DNA from: JAOAJC01 sp964481185
GTDB lineage: Archaea; Nanobdellota; Nanobdellia; Pacearchaeales; GW2011-AR1
Direction: 5' to 3'
Length of the DNA: 40,927 nt
Assembly: GCA_964481185.1 (NCBI GenBank)
Contig: CAYZSY010000003.1
Location: 1-40,927, forward strand
Below, piece by piece: positions 24,976 to 32,532 of the stretch (positions are counted from its first letter, which is position 1; every line of letters starts with the position of its first letter). The notes under the pieces were generated by a model that saw only the letters and a list, made by a program, of their open reading frames with translations, was not told the origin of the DNA and ran no database searches. The translations under genes were made by a program, and so were the position numbers.

Positions 24976-25431
24976 TTATTTTGTTTCTTGGATTATTGAA
25001 GGGCTTACTCTGATCGTGTCAGATTCGTAATCTTTCCCTCCGCGTAGTCCACTAGTAAAAGTTATGAATACAGTTTCAGGTTCAAGAATCTTTAGAGCAT
25101 GGATTTCATTAGGGGGCGTCGATATAATCTCCCAATTTTTTTGTAATTCGCATTTTGCCGGCTCATTAGAATTTAATGGTTTATACCAATATTCCATTGA
25201 ACCATTTATCATGAGCATGTGCTGTGTTGATTTTACATGATAATGATTTCCTCTTAGTGCTCCCTTATTTGAGCGAATCATATTTACATGATTTATATTG
25301 GTATTATAGAATATATCAACAATATCTCCCCTGTCATCTGTATGTAGCTCCAATTGCAGACCTTCATTTCTCCAAGCATTTGGCCCTACTTGCTTCCAAT
25401 CTGCATTGCTCCAGATATTTCTTTTTTGCAT
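24976..25431 (-). CDS. Cupin protein related to CapF C-terminal/sugar isomerase-type cupins
   Basis: The 151-residue single-domain cupin contains DDRGDIVDIFY (32-42) and GALRGNHYHVKSTQHMLMIN (57-76). The RGNHYH stretch, with His63 and His65 as metal ligands, resembles the C-terminal cupin of CapF/WbjC and sugar-nucleotide isomerase/epimerase cupins; the usual Glu ligand position is Gln70. It ends TPPNEIHALKILEPETVFIT, a second cupin motif with His. A role in nucleotide-sugar epimerisation or isomerisation is plausible, next to the C-methyltransferase gene and gmd. A TATA box (25453-25460) lies 21 nt before the ATG, so it has its own transcript. Confidence 0.72.
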   Translation of the reverse strand: MQKRNIWSNADWKQVGPNAWRNEGLQLELHTDDRGDIVDIFYNTNINHVNMIRSNKGALRGNHYHVKSTQHMLMINGSMEYWYKPLNSNEPAKCELQKNWEIISTPPNEIHALKILEPETVFITFTSGLRGGKDYESDTIRVSPSIIQETK

Positions 25432-25452
25432 ATAGATTTGTTAAACCGCAGG

Positions 25453-25460
25453 TTTATAAA
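25453..25460 (-). promoter_or_regulatory. TATA box for the 24976-25431 cupin gene
   Basis: TTTATAAA lies 21 nt upstream of the ATG at 25431 and immediately after the stop codon of the upstream methyltransferase gene, so the spacer of 29 bp is all promoter. Confidence 0.58.
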
Positions 25461-26681
25461 TTATTCTGGAACAATAAATTTTATATTTGGATTTATTTTT
25501 GCCAAACCATCTTTTATCTGATTAGCTATGTTCCAAGAAAGTATCAAGGCACAGACCTCCCCGTTATATTTTGCAAAGATCTCATCTCCAACTATTGGGA
25601 TTCTACTCAACGGAGTATATTTTCCTTGTTTATGGGGAGAAGAGTCTGTAACATAATCTAAAATAGTATTTGTCAGATTGTAAAAGTTAAGGAAAGTATT
25701 TCCCTTTGCAGCAGCTCCAACCGCAACTATCGGAATATTCCTTCTCCTAATTTCATAGACTTTTTGGAGAAAGTTATTTCTTTGTTTTATTATATCTTCC
25801 ATAAATCTTTTGTAGCCATTTAAATCAAATAGCCCTTCTGAGAATTCTTTGTTGATGGTTTCCTCAAGCTGGCTGCATTCCGCACTCTCTACTCTATCTT
25901 CATGTTTTGCATAAACTCTCAATGAGCCGCCATGATAATCAACAACATCCAAATCTCTTATTCCCATCCCAGCTATCTCCAATATCTTTTTTGATGATCT
26001 TGCTGTGAAATAACTGACATGCTCATGATATATCTGATCAAATTTGCCTGTTTTGAATCCGATATACCAATATGGGAGCTCGTAAACAAAAGTTCCATCA
26101 TCAGAAAGCAGTTTTTTTACAGCTTTTGCAAAATCAAGGGGGCTGTTTGAGTGATTGAAAACGTTATTTGCGATAATAATGTCTGCTTTTCCATGTTTTT
26201 TCAATATTTCATCAGCAATTTTGGAATCAAAGAGACCAACTACAGTATCAACATTCCTATTTTTTGCAAGTCTCGCCATATAGTCAGAAGGATCAACGCC
26301 TAGAACCCTGTTTCCATTGCTTGCAAACTGTTCTGTTAAGAACCCGTCATTTGAACCTACTTCAACAATGAATGAATCTTTCTTTAAGCCTATCTTATCA
26401 GATACTTCTCTGGCGAAGTTTATCCAATGTGTTCTTGAAAAGTTAGAATTGGAGGAAGTATAAGAATAATCTACCTGACAATATCTGTCCATTGGATTTG
26501 TTTCGCATCTAAGCTGTATTTGGCCGCATTCTTGACAAAGGTCGCATATCAAAGGATATGCTTTATCTGCCTCAGAAATGCGGTCTTTAGGTACGAATGT
26601 GTCTGCAAACGGGTGCATTCCCAAATTTATTATCTCATTAAGGTTTATTGAACCGCAGATCAAGCACTTTGTTCTAAACAT
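25461..26681 (-). CDS. Nucleotide-sugar C-methyltransferase (TylC3/NovU type)
   Basis: The 406-residue protein shows the three-part plan of the sugar C-methyltransferase family. An N-terminal zinc site (Cys6, Cys9 and Cys46/49/52) precedes a SAM-binding domain with FIVEVGSNDGFLTEQF (105-120), the hallmark IYHEHVSYFT (217-226) carrying Tyr and His residues implicated in catalysis, and GGSLRVYAKHE. The C-terminal Methyltransf_14-type domain has GAAAKGNTFLNFYNLTN and DSSPHKQGKYTPLSRIPI. Enzymes of this class methylate C3 (or C5) of a 4-keto-6-deoxy sugar nucleotide. The window has three predicted 4,6-dehydratases that could supply such substrates. A TATA-like CTATATAA (26702-26709, read TTATATAG on the minus strand) lies 20 nt before the ATG. 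Confidence 0.86.
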   Translation of the reverse strand: MFRTKCLICGSINLNEIINLGMHPFADTFVPKDRISEADKAYPLICDLCQECGQIQLRCETNPMDRYCQVDYSYTSSNSNFSRTHWINFAREVSDKIGLKKDSFIVEVGSNDGFLTEQFASNGNRVLGVDPSDYMARLAKNRNVDTVVGLFDSKIADEILKKHGKADIIIANNVFNHSNSPLDFAKAVKKLLSDDGTFVYELPYWYIGFKTGKFDQIYHEHVSYFTARSSKKILEIAGMGIRDLDVVDYHGGSLRVYAKHEDRVESAECSQLEETINKEFSEGLFDLNGYKRFMEDIIKQRNNFLQKVYEIRRRNIPIVAVGAAAKGNTFLNFYNLTNTILDYVTDSSPHKQGKYTPLSRIPIVGDEIFAKYNGEVCALILSWNIANQIKDGLAKINPNIKFIVPE

Positions 26682-26696
26682 AGAAATTGCTTTTCT

Positions 26697-27107
26697 TCAA
26701 GCTATATAAGTTTTGTCCTTCTCTCCCCCCAAATATGGACCATTCTTAATCTCGTATAATTTTGTTCCACTAACAAGAGATTTGAATAAATGCCCGCCAG
26801 CATAGCAAACACAACAATCTCCCATTTTCAACTCAACTTTCTTAATTTCCAAGTCATTTAAATCATAAAAAGTCGCTTCCAGCTTGCCCTCAACCACTAT
26901 GACTGCTTCTTGAGTTGTATCAGTCTCTCTTATATTTTTAAGATGTTTGTGGGCTGGAACAGAATCTCCTTCCTTGAATTCAATAAAAGAAACCTGAAGT
27001 GCATCTTCCTGAGAGCCGAAATCTTCTCTTCTTTTATCAATATCTTCTTTTCTGCATATTACATCAAGCAGAACATCTTTTTTGATAGAAGAATATATTC
27101 TTTCCAT
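26697..27107 (-). CDS. Stand-alone cupin protein
   Basis: The 136-residue protein is a small cupin: FKEGDSVPAHKHLKNIRETD (44-63) provides His53 and His55, followed by Glu67 and a second motif MGDCCVCYAGGHLF with His106, so all four usual metal ligands are present. It also has three Cys near the second motif (98, 99, 101). Cupins in sugar loci act as isomerases, epimerases or regulators. This one has no clear sub-family by eye. It lies just upstream of the sugar C-methyltransferase on the same strand (15 bp), and a TTTATATAAA at 27125-27134 provides a promoter. Confidence 0.72.
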   Translation of the reverse strand: MERIYSSIKKDVLLDVICRKEDIDKRREDFGSQEDALQVSFIEFKEGDSVPAHKHLKNIRETDTTQEAVIVVEGKLEATFYDLNDLEIKKVELKMGDCCVCYAGGHLFKSLVSGTKLYEIKNGPYLGGEKDKTYIA

Positions 27108-27124
27108 GATTTAGAGCAGAAGAG

Positions 27125-27134
27125 TTTATATAAA
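27125..27134 (-). promoter_or_regulatory. TATA box for the 26697-27107 cupin gene
   Basis: TTTATATAAA, a palindrome, lies 17-19 nt upstream of the ATG at 27107 on the minus strand, close to the leaderless spacing. Confidence 0.5.
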
Positions 27135-27178
27135 TACTTTTCCGGCACTCATCCAGTTAGCAAACAATACACGCAACC

Positions 27179-28660
27179 TCACTTTGCCTGCAAATTATAT
27201 AATACCCGCCTGATTGTACTTATAACTCCTTCGCGTCTTAAGAATCTTAAGATTTTTTCATATTTTTCTTTTTTGTTTTGCATATTCATAATAAATCCGC
27301 GGGGAAGCCAATAGAAAAAGTCGTATAAAATGTTGTATTTAATTGCACCTTGAAATGCCCGCCCAATATTTCTTAGATTACATGGATAAGTCGGTGTTCT
27401 GAATATGCACCTATAATACGCTTTTAATCTCTCTTCTTTAGGAAAATCAGGACTCTCAGCACAGGGCTCATCATAGGTAAAACTTTCTGTAATTCTACTA
27501 TCATAATTAAGAGTGTTACCGACAACCCCATTTTGTTTAAACCACCTCCCAACTTCAGTATCTTCGTATGGAAGTACTAGGTTCCATCCACAGTAATCCG
27601 CTCTGGTTTCATTTGCAAATTTTATACACGCTTTTACTCTTTCGTAATTATCTTCTGGCAAACCAATAATAAAAGAAAGGCCCAATTTTAATCCATATTT
27701 TTTTACTAATCTGGCAGCTTCTTTTATCTTTTCTAGAGACTCTCCTTTATTTACCAGTTTATATACCTCGGGATGTGCATGTTCTACACCTAACCAAACT
27801 TCAGGACAACCGCATTCTTTCAAGAGGGCCAATAAGTGGTCGTTAATACAATCTGCCCTTGTATTAACAATTCTTAAATCTAGCTTTATCTTTTTTCTGT
27901 ATAATTCTAAAAATTGAATAAACCTGTCAATATTCGTAGTCGGACAGTCATCGCACACAACAACTCGGATATTACTAGACAGACTTTTTTTTGCATTCTC
28001 CAACTCTTCAATGCAATTCTGAGGCGTTCGCCACCGCCACTTTCTATTTGAGACTGAAAAAACAGTGCAGAAACTGCATTTAAATGGGCAGCCTCGAGAA
28101 GTCATAATTGGATAGTTTCTTATATACTCTGATTTGTAAAATGATTTAAAATCTGGAAATGGAACATCATCTAAATTTACAAATTCACGCGATTGAATCC
28201 GTTCAGCCTTTTTAAGTTTTTTTGCTTTCTCAACTAAGTCTATTATAACGAGCTCTGCTTCGCCAACAGCAACATAATCTACTTTTTCATTTTCTAACAA
28301 CTGCTTTGGATATAAAGTTGCACATGGTCCGCCTACCAAGATTATTAAGTTCTTGTTAAATCGATTAACTTCAGAAATTGTTTTGCTAACTTCAGAGAAA
28401 TTTATACTATATGAACTTATTCCGACTATATCCGGCTTAAAATTTCTCAGGAAAAAAGAGACTGGGATATCCCCATGAAGTAAAACATAATCTACTACTA
28501 ACACCTCATGACCCCTCTCTCTTAGAATAGTCGATAGTATTGCCAATCCATTGTGTGGAATTGAAAACTCTACATTCTTCCTTTTTGGATTAATCAATAG
28601 AACTCTTTTTTTAAGAGATTCTGGAACAATTTTAATGGCCTTTAATTCTTGAGATTTCAT
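27179..28660 (-). CDS. B12-binding-type radical SAM protein (4)
   Basis: The protein has a B12-type N-terminal domain (NGLAILSTILRERGHEVLVV, PDIVGISSYS, VGGPCATLYPKQLL) and a radical SAM core SRGCPFKCSFC; counted from the ATG at 28660 the cluster Cys are 191, 195 and 198. WLGVEHAHPEVYKLVNKGES and FIIGLPEDNYERV are the following conserved segments. The long C-terminal part has several more Cys (for example CAESPD and YPCNLRN). I choose ATG 28660 (493 residues) over 28699 because TTTATAAA at 28682-28689 is 21 nt upstream of it, and the extra 13 residues would lie outside the transcript. Arg codons are about one third CGN. The reaction is unknown. Confidence 0.83.
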   Translation of the reverse strand: MKSQELKAIKIVPESLKKRVLLINPKRKNVEFSIPHNGLAILSTILRERGHEVLVVDYVLLHGDIPVSFFLRNFKPDIVGISSYSINFSEVSKTISEVNRFNKNLIILVGGPCATLYPKQLLENEKVDYVAVGEAELVIIDLVEKAKKLKKAERIQSREFVNLDDVPFPDFKSFYKSEYIRNYPIMTSRGCPFKCSFCTVFSVSNRKWRWRTPQNCIEELENAKKSLSSNIRVVVCDDCPTTNIDRFIQFLELYRKKIKLDLRIVNTRADCINDHLLALLKECGCPEVWLGVEHAHPEVYKLVNKGESLEKIKEAARLVKKYGLKLGLSFIIGLPEDNYERVKACIKFANETRADYCGWNLVLPYEDTEVGRWFKQNGVVGNTLNYDSRITESFTYDEPCAESPDFPKEERLKAYYRCIFRTPTYPCNLRNIGRAFQGAIKYNILYDFFYWLPRGFIMNMQNKKEKYEKILRFLRREGVISTIRRVLYNLQAK

Positions 28661-28681
28661 GTTTTTAGTTGTTTTGAGAGA

Positions 28682-28689
28682 TTTATAAA
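28682..28689 (-). promoter_or_regulatory. TATA box that fixes the start of radical SAM gene (4)
   Basis: TTTATAAA is 21 nt upstream of the ATG at 28660. It lies inside the longer reading frame that starts at 28699, arguing against that longer start. Confidence 0.58.
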
Positions 28690-28734
28690 TCTTAATCATT
28701 TATTTTATATATGAAAATATATCTCGCAATGTAA

Positions 28735-28800
28735 GAATGTTTAAAAATCCAAAAATTTCATTGGAAAATGGGTTTTAGAAGAGTTCTCGATGTTACTTAA
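28735..28800 (+). pseudogene. Remnant of an SDR gene start: promoter plus first codons, then stop
   Basis: GAATGTTTAAAAATC (28735-28749) is identical to 30532-30546 before the SDR gene at 30566. At nearly the same spacing comes ATGGGTTTTAGAAGAGTTCT (28768-28787), 17 of 20 bases like the start of that gene. It reads MGFRRVLDVT and then stops at 28798-28800, compared with MSFRRVLITG in the intact gene. This is a broken second copy of the promoter and first codons; the rest is gone and the CgeB-like gene lies between the two copies. Confidence 0.55.
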
Positions 28801-28806
28801 GGGAGT

Positions 28807-30450
28807 CTAACTTTCTCTTGAACCTGTCACTAACTTCATCTTCTCCTGTTCCATCATAGCATTAATAAGAAATTTTAGTAAAGATATGTTTCCCCTCAAT
28901 ACATCCATAATAAGGAGATAAGAATATTTGTTTTTGAGGATACTTTTTTGTTTTAGCATGGAGTATATTTCATATAAAAATTTAAATCTGAATACTTCCT
29001 TCATAACCTTATAATCTTTTATTTTTACATCTTTAATCTGAATCAAAGGAATATCTACAAAAACACTATTTTTCTCATTTATAAAAGAGATTTCATCTCC
29101 TTCAAAAACTTTTTTGAAAGCAGTATAATTCTTGATAAAATAATGTTTATCTACCATCAATTGGTTTATATTAAGACAGGAAGCAAAATTTTTGCTGCTA
29201 AGTTTTCTATACGCATCATCTATAAAAAAGTACATATAATTTCCAACTAATTTGGAATAAACATAATAACTACAGCAACTAATCTTCTTTTTAGTTCTCT
29301 GCAAGGAATATGCTTGTAAATAATCTCTAAGAAAATGAGCATTACACTCGTCTTTAGAAAAGGATATATAATCTGCATCTTCAACTTTTTCTTTAATTCT
29401 CTTTATACTTAACTCAAAATCTCTCTCATTTAGAGTAATTATCTTTTTATTTAATTTAGGAAGTTCTTTATGGTATACGGACTTATTTAAAGTTTTATTT
29501 ATAAATCTCCTAAGCTGAATATTAATATTATATTTTTTAACAATCTTTTTGTAGGCTCTTTCCGTAATTTTCTCTCTTTCCTTATCATTCTCTAGATAAT
29601 AGTTAATTTTGTTTAGCAAATCTCTCTTGCTTTTGAACATAACCAATTCTCCTTTGTTAAAGAAATTTCTGTGCCCTGAAAAATATTGTTCAAGAACAAA
29701 AGACTTGCAAGCCACAATCTTGTAAACTCTTCCCTTATAATGTGTTTGCCCATATGCATTTTCTGAAAAAGACAGTACAATCTTGCTCTGATTTATTACT
29801 TTAATAAGTTGGCTATTGTCAAGCGGACCATGATAAATATCTTTAAATTCAGGATATTTATCCCACCCCCATCCATACAATCTTATGTTAATCCCCTTAT
29901 TCATTAAAAATTTGATAAAAGCATATCTCTGGGCTTTTGGAGCGCCTATAAAAGTTACATCGTATATTTTTTTTAAATTTAATGGCTTAAAATCTTCTAT
30001 ATTCACTAATGGATAAATCAGAAAAACATTTTTAATTCCTTCTCTTTTGTAATTCTTTACTAAATTCGGCTGGCTCATTAAATTATAATCAAAAAATAAC
30101 GCATGATATCTTGAAAAACTCTCAAACTGAGTATCATCATCTGAAAAGAAGTTAACCGTCTTCGTTGTCTCTGAAGATTCTTTAATTTTTATCAAGGTGT
30201 CTAAATAAACCTCGTCATAAGTCCAATAAAAGAAGATATAATCAGGCTTTTCTTTTTCTACCAACTCCAAGAGATGTTTATTCATAGATTCTTGTCCTTG
30301 TATCAACAGATTTTTTCTTGTATCAAACAAAATCAGCTTTTTGCAGAGATTCTTCAATGGTTTATACCAGTTTTGATATAAACTTCTATTTTTGTCCAGA
30401 CTCATCGCAAGAATGATTTTTTTAGCCTTGAAGAATTCTCTTTTTCTCAT
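28807..30450 (-). CDS. CgeB-like glycosyltransferase with an extra C-terminal region
   Basis: The 547-residue protein matches CgeB-family GT-B glycosyltransferases over its first 330 residues or so: YIFFYWTYDEVYLDTL, DVTFIGAPKAQRYAFIKFL, IRLYGWGWDKYPEF and HYKGRVYKIVACKSFVLEQY, the usual donor-site segment. The last 210 residues are not part of that family. They hold ISFSKDECNAHFLRDYLQAY and SINEKNSVF-like segments that loosely recall a GT-A or glycan-modifying domain, but I cannot assign them. The gene is very AT-rich and uses almost only AGA for Arg. TTTATAAA at 30480-30487 is 29 nt upstream of the ATG. It is a monocistronic minus-strand unit, probably adding a sugar on the cytoplasmic side. 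Confidence 0.72.
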   Translation of the reverse strand: MRKREFFKAKKIILAMSLDKNRSLYQNWYKPLKNLCKKLILFDTRKNLLIQGQESMNKHLLELVEKEKPDYIFFYWTYDEVYLDTLIKIKESSETTKTVNFFSDDDTQFESFSRYHALFFDYNLMSQPNLVKNYKREGIKNVFLIYPLVNIEDFKPLNLKKIYDVTFIGAPKAQRYAFIKFLMNKGINIRLYGWGWDKYPEFKDIYHGPLDNSQLIKVINQSKIVLSFSENAYGQTHYKGRVYKIVACKSFVLEQYFSGHRNFFNKGELVMFKSKRDLLNKINYYLENDKEREKITERAYKKIVKKYNINIQLRRFINKTLNKSVYHKELPKLNKKIITLNERDFELSIKRIKEKVEDADYISFSKDECNAHFLRDYLQAYSLQRTKKKISCCSYYVYSKLVGNYMYFFIDDAYRKLSSKNFASCLNINQLMVDKHYFIKNYTAFKKVFEGDEISFINEKNSVFVDIPLIQIKDVKIKDYKVMKEVFRFKFLYEIYSMLKQKSILKNKYSYLLIMDVLRGNISLLKFLINAMMEQEKMKLVTGSRES

Positions 30451-30536
30451 CTTGCAGTATATTGGAGTGTAAAGTGTAATTTATAAACCTTAATTTATTC
30501 TTGCTAAGATAAAGCATATATTCTCCAATATGAATG

Positions 30537-30544
30537 TTTAAAAA
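30537..30544 (+). promoter_or_regulatory. TATA-like element for the four-SDR operon
   Basis: TTTAAAAA ends 21 nt before the ATG at 30566. A copy of this promoter stands at 28735-28749. Confidence 0.5.
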
Positions 30545-30565
30545 TCGTGTCAATTATAAGAAATT

Positions 30566-31546
30566 ATGAGTTTTAGAAGGGTTTTAATCACTGGAATTAG
30601 CGGCTCTGGAGGGAGCTATCTTGCGGAGTATGTAGCAGATAATCATCCTGAATCAGAGATTCATGGAATCTCAAGATGGCACAGTACTTCTTCTAAGAAG
30701 AATCTTGAGAGAATTGCAGATAAAGTGCAAATGCACGAATGCGATTTAACTGATATGAGCTCGGTTATTTCTTCTTTAAGAGAAACTAAGCCAGAGGCCA
30801 TATTTCACATTGCTTCTCACGCAAATGTTCGGGCTTCTTTTACAAATCCTCTGGCAGTCATTCAGAATAATATTATGGGAACCGCAAATCTTCTTGAAGC
30901 ATTGAGAATCGAGGGAATGAATTCAAGAGTTCAAATTTGCAGCACATCAGAAGTCTATGGGCAGGTTGATTCTAAAAATGTGCCTATTAAAGAGGATTGT
31001 CCAATAAATCCATCAAATCCTTATGCTGTCTCAAAGGTTGCTCAAGATTTGCTTGGTGGAGTTTATCATAGAAGTTATCAAATGGATATTGTAAGAACAA
31101 GAATGTTTTCTTATCTAAATCCAAGGAGGTCAGACTTATTTTCAACAAGCTTTGCTCTTCAAGTGGCAAGAATAGAACAAGGATTGCAGAAAGAGCTCAT
31201 ACATGGAAATCTAGACTCTACAAGAACAATTATAGATGTTAGAGATGCAATGGAGTCCTATTGGGTTGCAATAGAAAAAGGAAGGTCTGGAGAAGTTTAT
31301 AATATTGGAGGAGATAAGATAATAACAGTTGGAGAATTCTTACATCTTTTAAGGAAGAATGCAAAATGCGAGATTCCATGCAGGCAGGATCAATCATTAA
31401 TGAGGCCAAGCGATGTGACTTTGCAAATACCGGATGTATCAAAATTTAGAAACGAAACAGGATGGAAACCAAAATATAGTTTTGAGGAGAGTGTGGAATA
31501 TTTATTAAATCACTCTAGAAAAGAAGTTGAGAGGGAGATAAAATGA
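30566..31546 (+). CDS. GMD/RMD-type extended SDR (GDP-sugar 4,6-dehydratase or 4-reductase)
   Basis: The 326-residue protein has LITGISGSGGSYLAEYV (7-23), the T-S-E triad CSTSEVYG (125-132), and Tyr153-AVS-Lys157. The C-terminal part NPRRSDLFSTSF, GNLDSTRTIIDVRDAMESYW and MRPSDVTLQIPDVSKF is characteristic of the GDP-mannose 4,6-dehydratase / GDP-4-keto-6-deoxymannose reductase branch. It differs from the classical Gmd at 23882 (no RASLPNTKRI segment). Because it heads a run of sugar genes leading into a GDP-heptose module, its substrate may be GDP-heptose, as with DmhA in Yersinia and Campylobacter; that is inference. The stop overlaps the next start by 4 bp. Confidence 0.8.
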   Translation: MSFRRVLITGISGSGGSYLAEYVADNHPESEIHGISRWHSTSSKKNLERIADKVQMHECDLTDMSSVISSLRETKPEAIFHIASHANVRASFTNPLAVIQNNIMGTANLLEALRIEGMNSRVQICSTSEVYGQVDSKNVPIKEDCPINPSNPYAVSKVAQDLLGGVYHRSYQMDIVRTRMFSYLNPRRSDLFSTSFALQVARIEQGLQKELIHGNLDSTRTIIDVRDAMESYWVAIEKGRSGEVYNIGGDKIITVGEFLHLLRKNAKCEIPCRQDQSLMRPSDVTLQIPDVSKFRNETGWKPKYSFEESVEYLLNHSRKEVEREIK

Positions 31547-32532
31547 GTTTTTATAATAATAAGAAGGTTCTGATTACTGGCGGCTCTGGTATGATAGGAA
31601 GACCATTAATTAAGATGTTGACTGAAAGAGGGGCCAAGGTAAGAGTAACATCATTGGACGAACCTATAAAAAATTTAGGAGAGATAGACTTTCAGAAAGC
31701 AGATTTAACTCATTTAGAAAATTGTGTTAGCGCATGTAAAGATATGGATTTAGTTTTTCATCTTGCTGGAATAAAGGGTTCTGCAAAAATAGTATCTGAA
31801 AAACCAGCAACTTTTTTCTTTGGTAATCTTAGTATTAACACTAATATGATGGAAGCAGCAAGAAGGTGCGGAGCTGAAAGATATCTTTTTACAAGTACTG
31901 TTGGAGTGTATTCTCCAGCAGAGGTTTTTTACGAAGATGATGTCTGGAAAACCTTTCCTTCAGAAAAGGACAAGTTTGCAGGATGGGCAAAAAGAATGGG
32001 TGAGTTGCAGGCAGAAGCTTATAGTCTTCAATATAAATGGGACAAAATAACAATTGTTAGGCCTGCAAATGTTTACGGACCTTACGATAGTTTTGGGGCA
32101 GCAAATGCAATGGTTGTTCCTTCTTTAATAAAAAGAGCTGTTGATGGAGAGAATCCCTTTGTTGTCTGGGGGGATGGATCTGGGACAAGAGATTTTGTAT
32201 ATTCAGAAGATGTTGCAAGAGGCATGACGATGGCTCTTGAAAAATGTCCAGGACCTAATAAGCCTATAAATCTGGGTAGCGGCACAGGTTATTCTATAAA
32301 AAATTTGGTAAATATAATAATTGGTAATCTTGAAAAAAAGCCAGAAGTTGTTTGGGATACAAACAAACCACGTGGTGATAGAAAAAGGATACTGGACATT
32401 TCAAGAGCTAAAGATTTATTGGGATGGGAGCCGCAAATGACTCTTGAAGAAGGAGTAAGAAAGACAATGGATTGGTATAAAATAAATAAAGAAGCTGTTA
32501 GTGATAGATATTCCGCATTTAATGAAAAATAA
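31543..32532 (+). CDS. Extended SDR (WcaG-like) lacking the catalytic Tyr
   Basis: The 329-residue protein has LITGGSGMIGRPLI (10-23), HLAGIKGSAKIVSEKPATFF (73-92) reminiscent of GDP-fucose synthases, FTSTVGVYSPAE, VRPANVYGPYDSFGAANAMV, WGDGSGTRDFVYSEDVARG and a C-terminal LGWEPQMTLEEGVRKTMDWY. At the active site the sequence is DKFAGWAKRMGE: Lys150 is in place but the residue four before it is Ala146 (codon GCA at 31978-31980), not Tyr. It is overlapped by 4 bp at the start and by 11 bp at the end with neighbouring SDR genes. It may be an epimerase or binding protein rather than a classical reductase. Confidence 0.8.
   Translation: MSFYNNKKVLITGGSGMIGRPLIKMLTERGAKVRVTSLDEPIKNLGEIDFQKADLTHLENCVSACKDMDLVFHLAGIKGSAKIVSEKPATFFFGNLSINTNMMEAARRCGAERYLFTSTVGVYSPAEVFYEDDVWKTFPSEKDKFAGWAKRMGELQAEAYSLQYKWDKITIVRPANVYGPYDSFGAANAMVVPSLIKRAVDGENPFVVWGDGSGTRDFVYSEDVARGMTMALEKCPGPNKPINLGSGTGYSIKNLVNIIIGNLEKKPEVVWDTNKPRGDRKRILDISRAKDLLGWEPQMTLEEGVRKTMDWYKINKEAVSDRYSAFNEK

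Noticed and set aside
25224..25661. 145-codon plus-strand ORF across the cupin and C-methyltransferase genes
   Set aside because: It spans two genes with clear motifs on the other strand, and its composition (rich in Tyr, Phe, Leu) is what antisense reading of these genes gives.
28661..28699. Longer N-terminus of radical SAM gene (4) from 28699
   Set aside because: A well-placed TATA box for the ATG at 28660 lies inside this stretch, so it would not be transcribed from that promoter.
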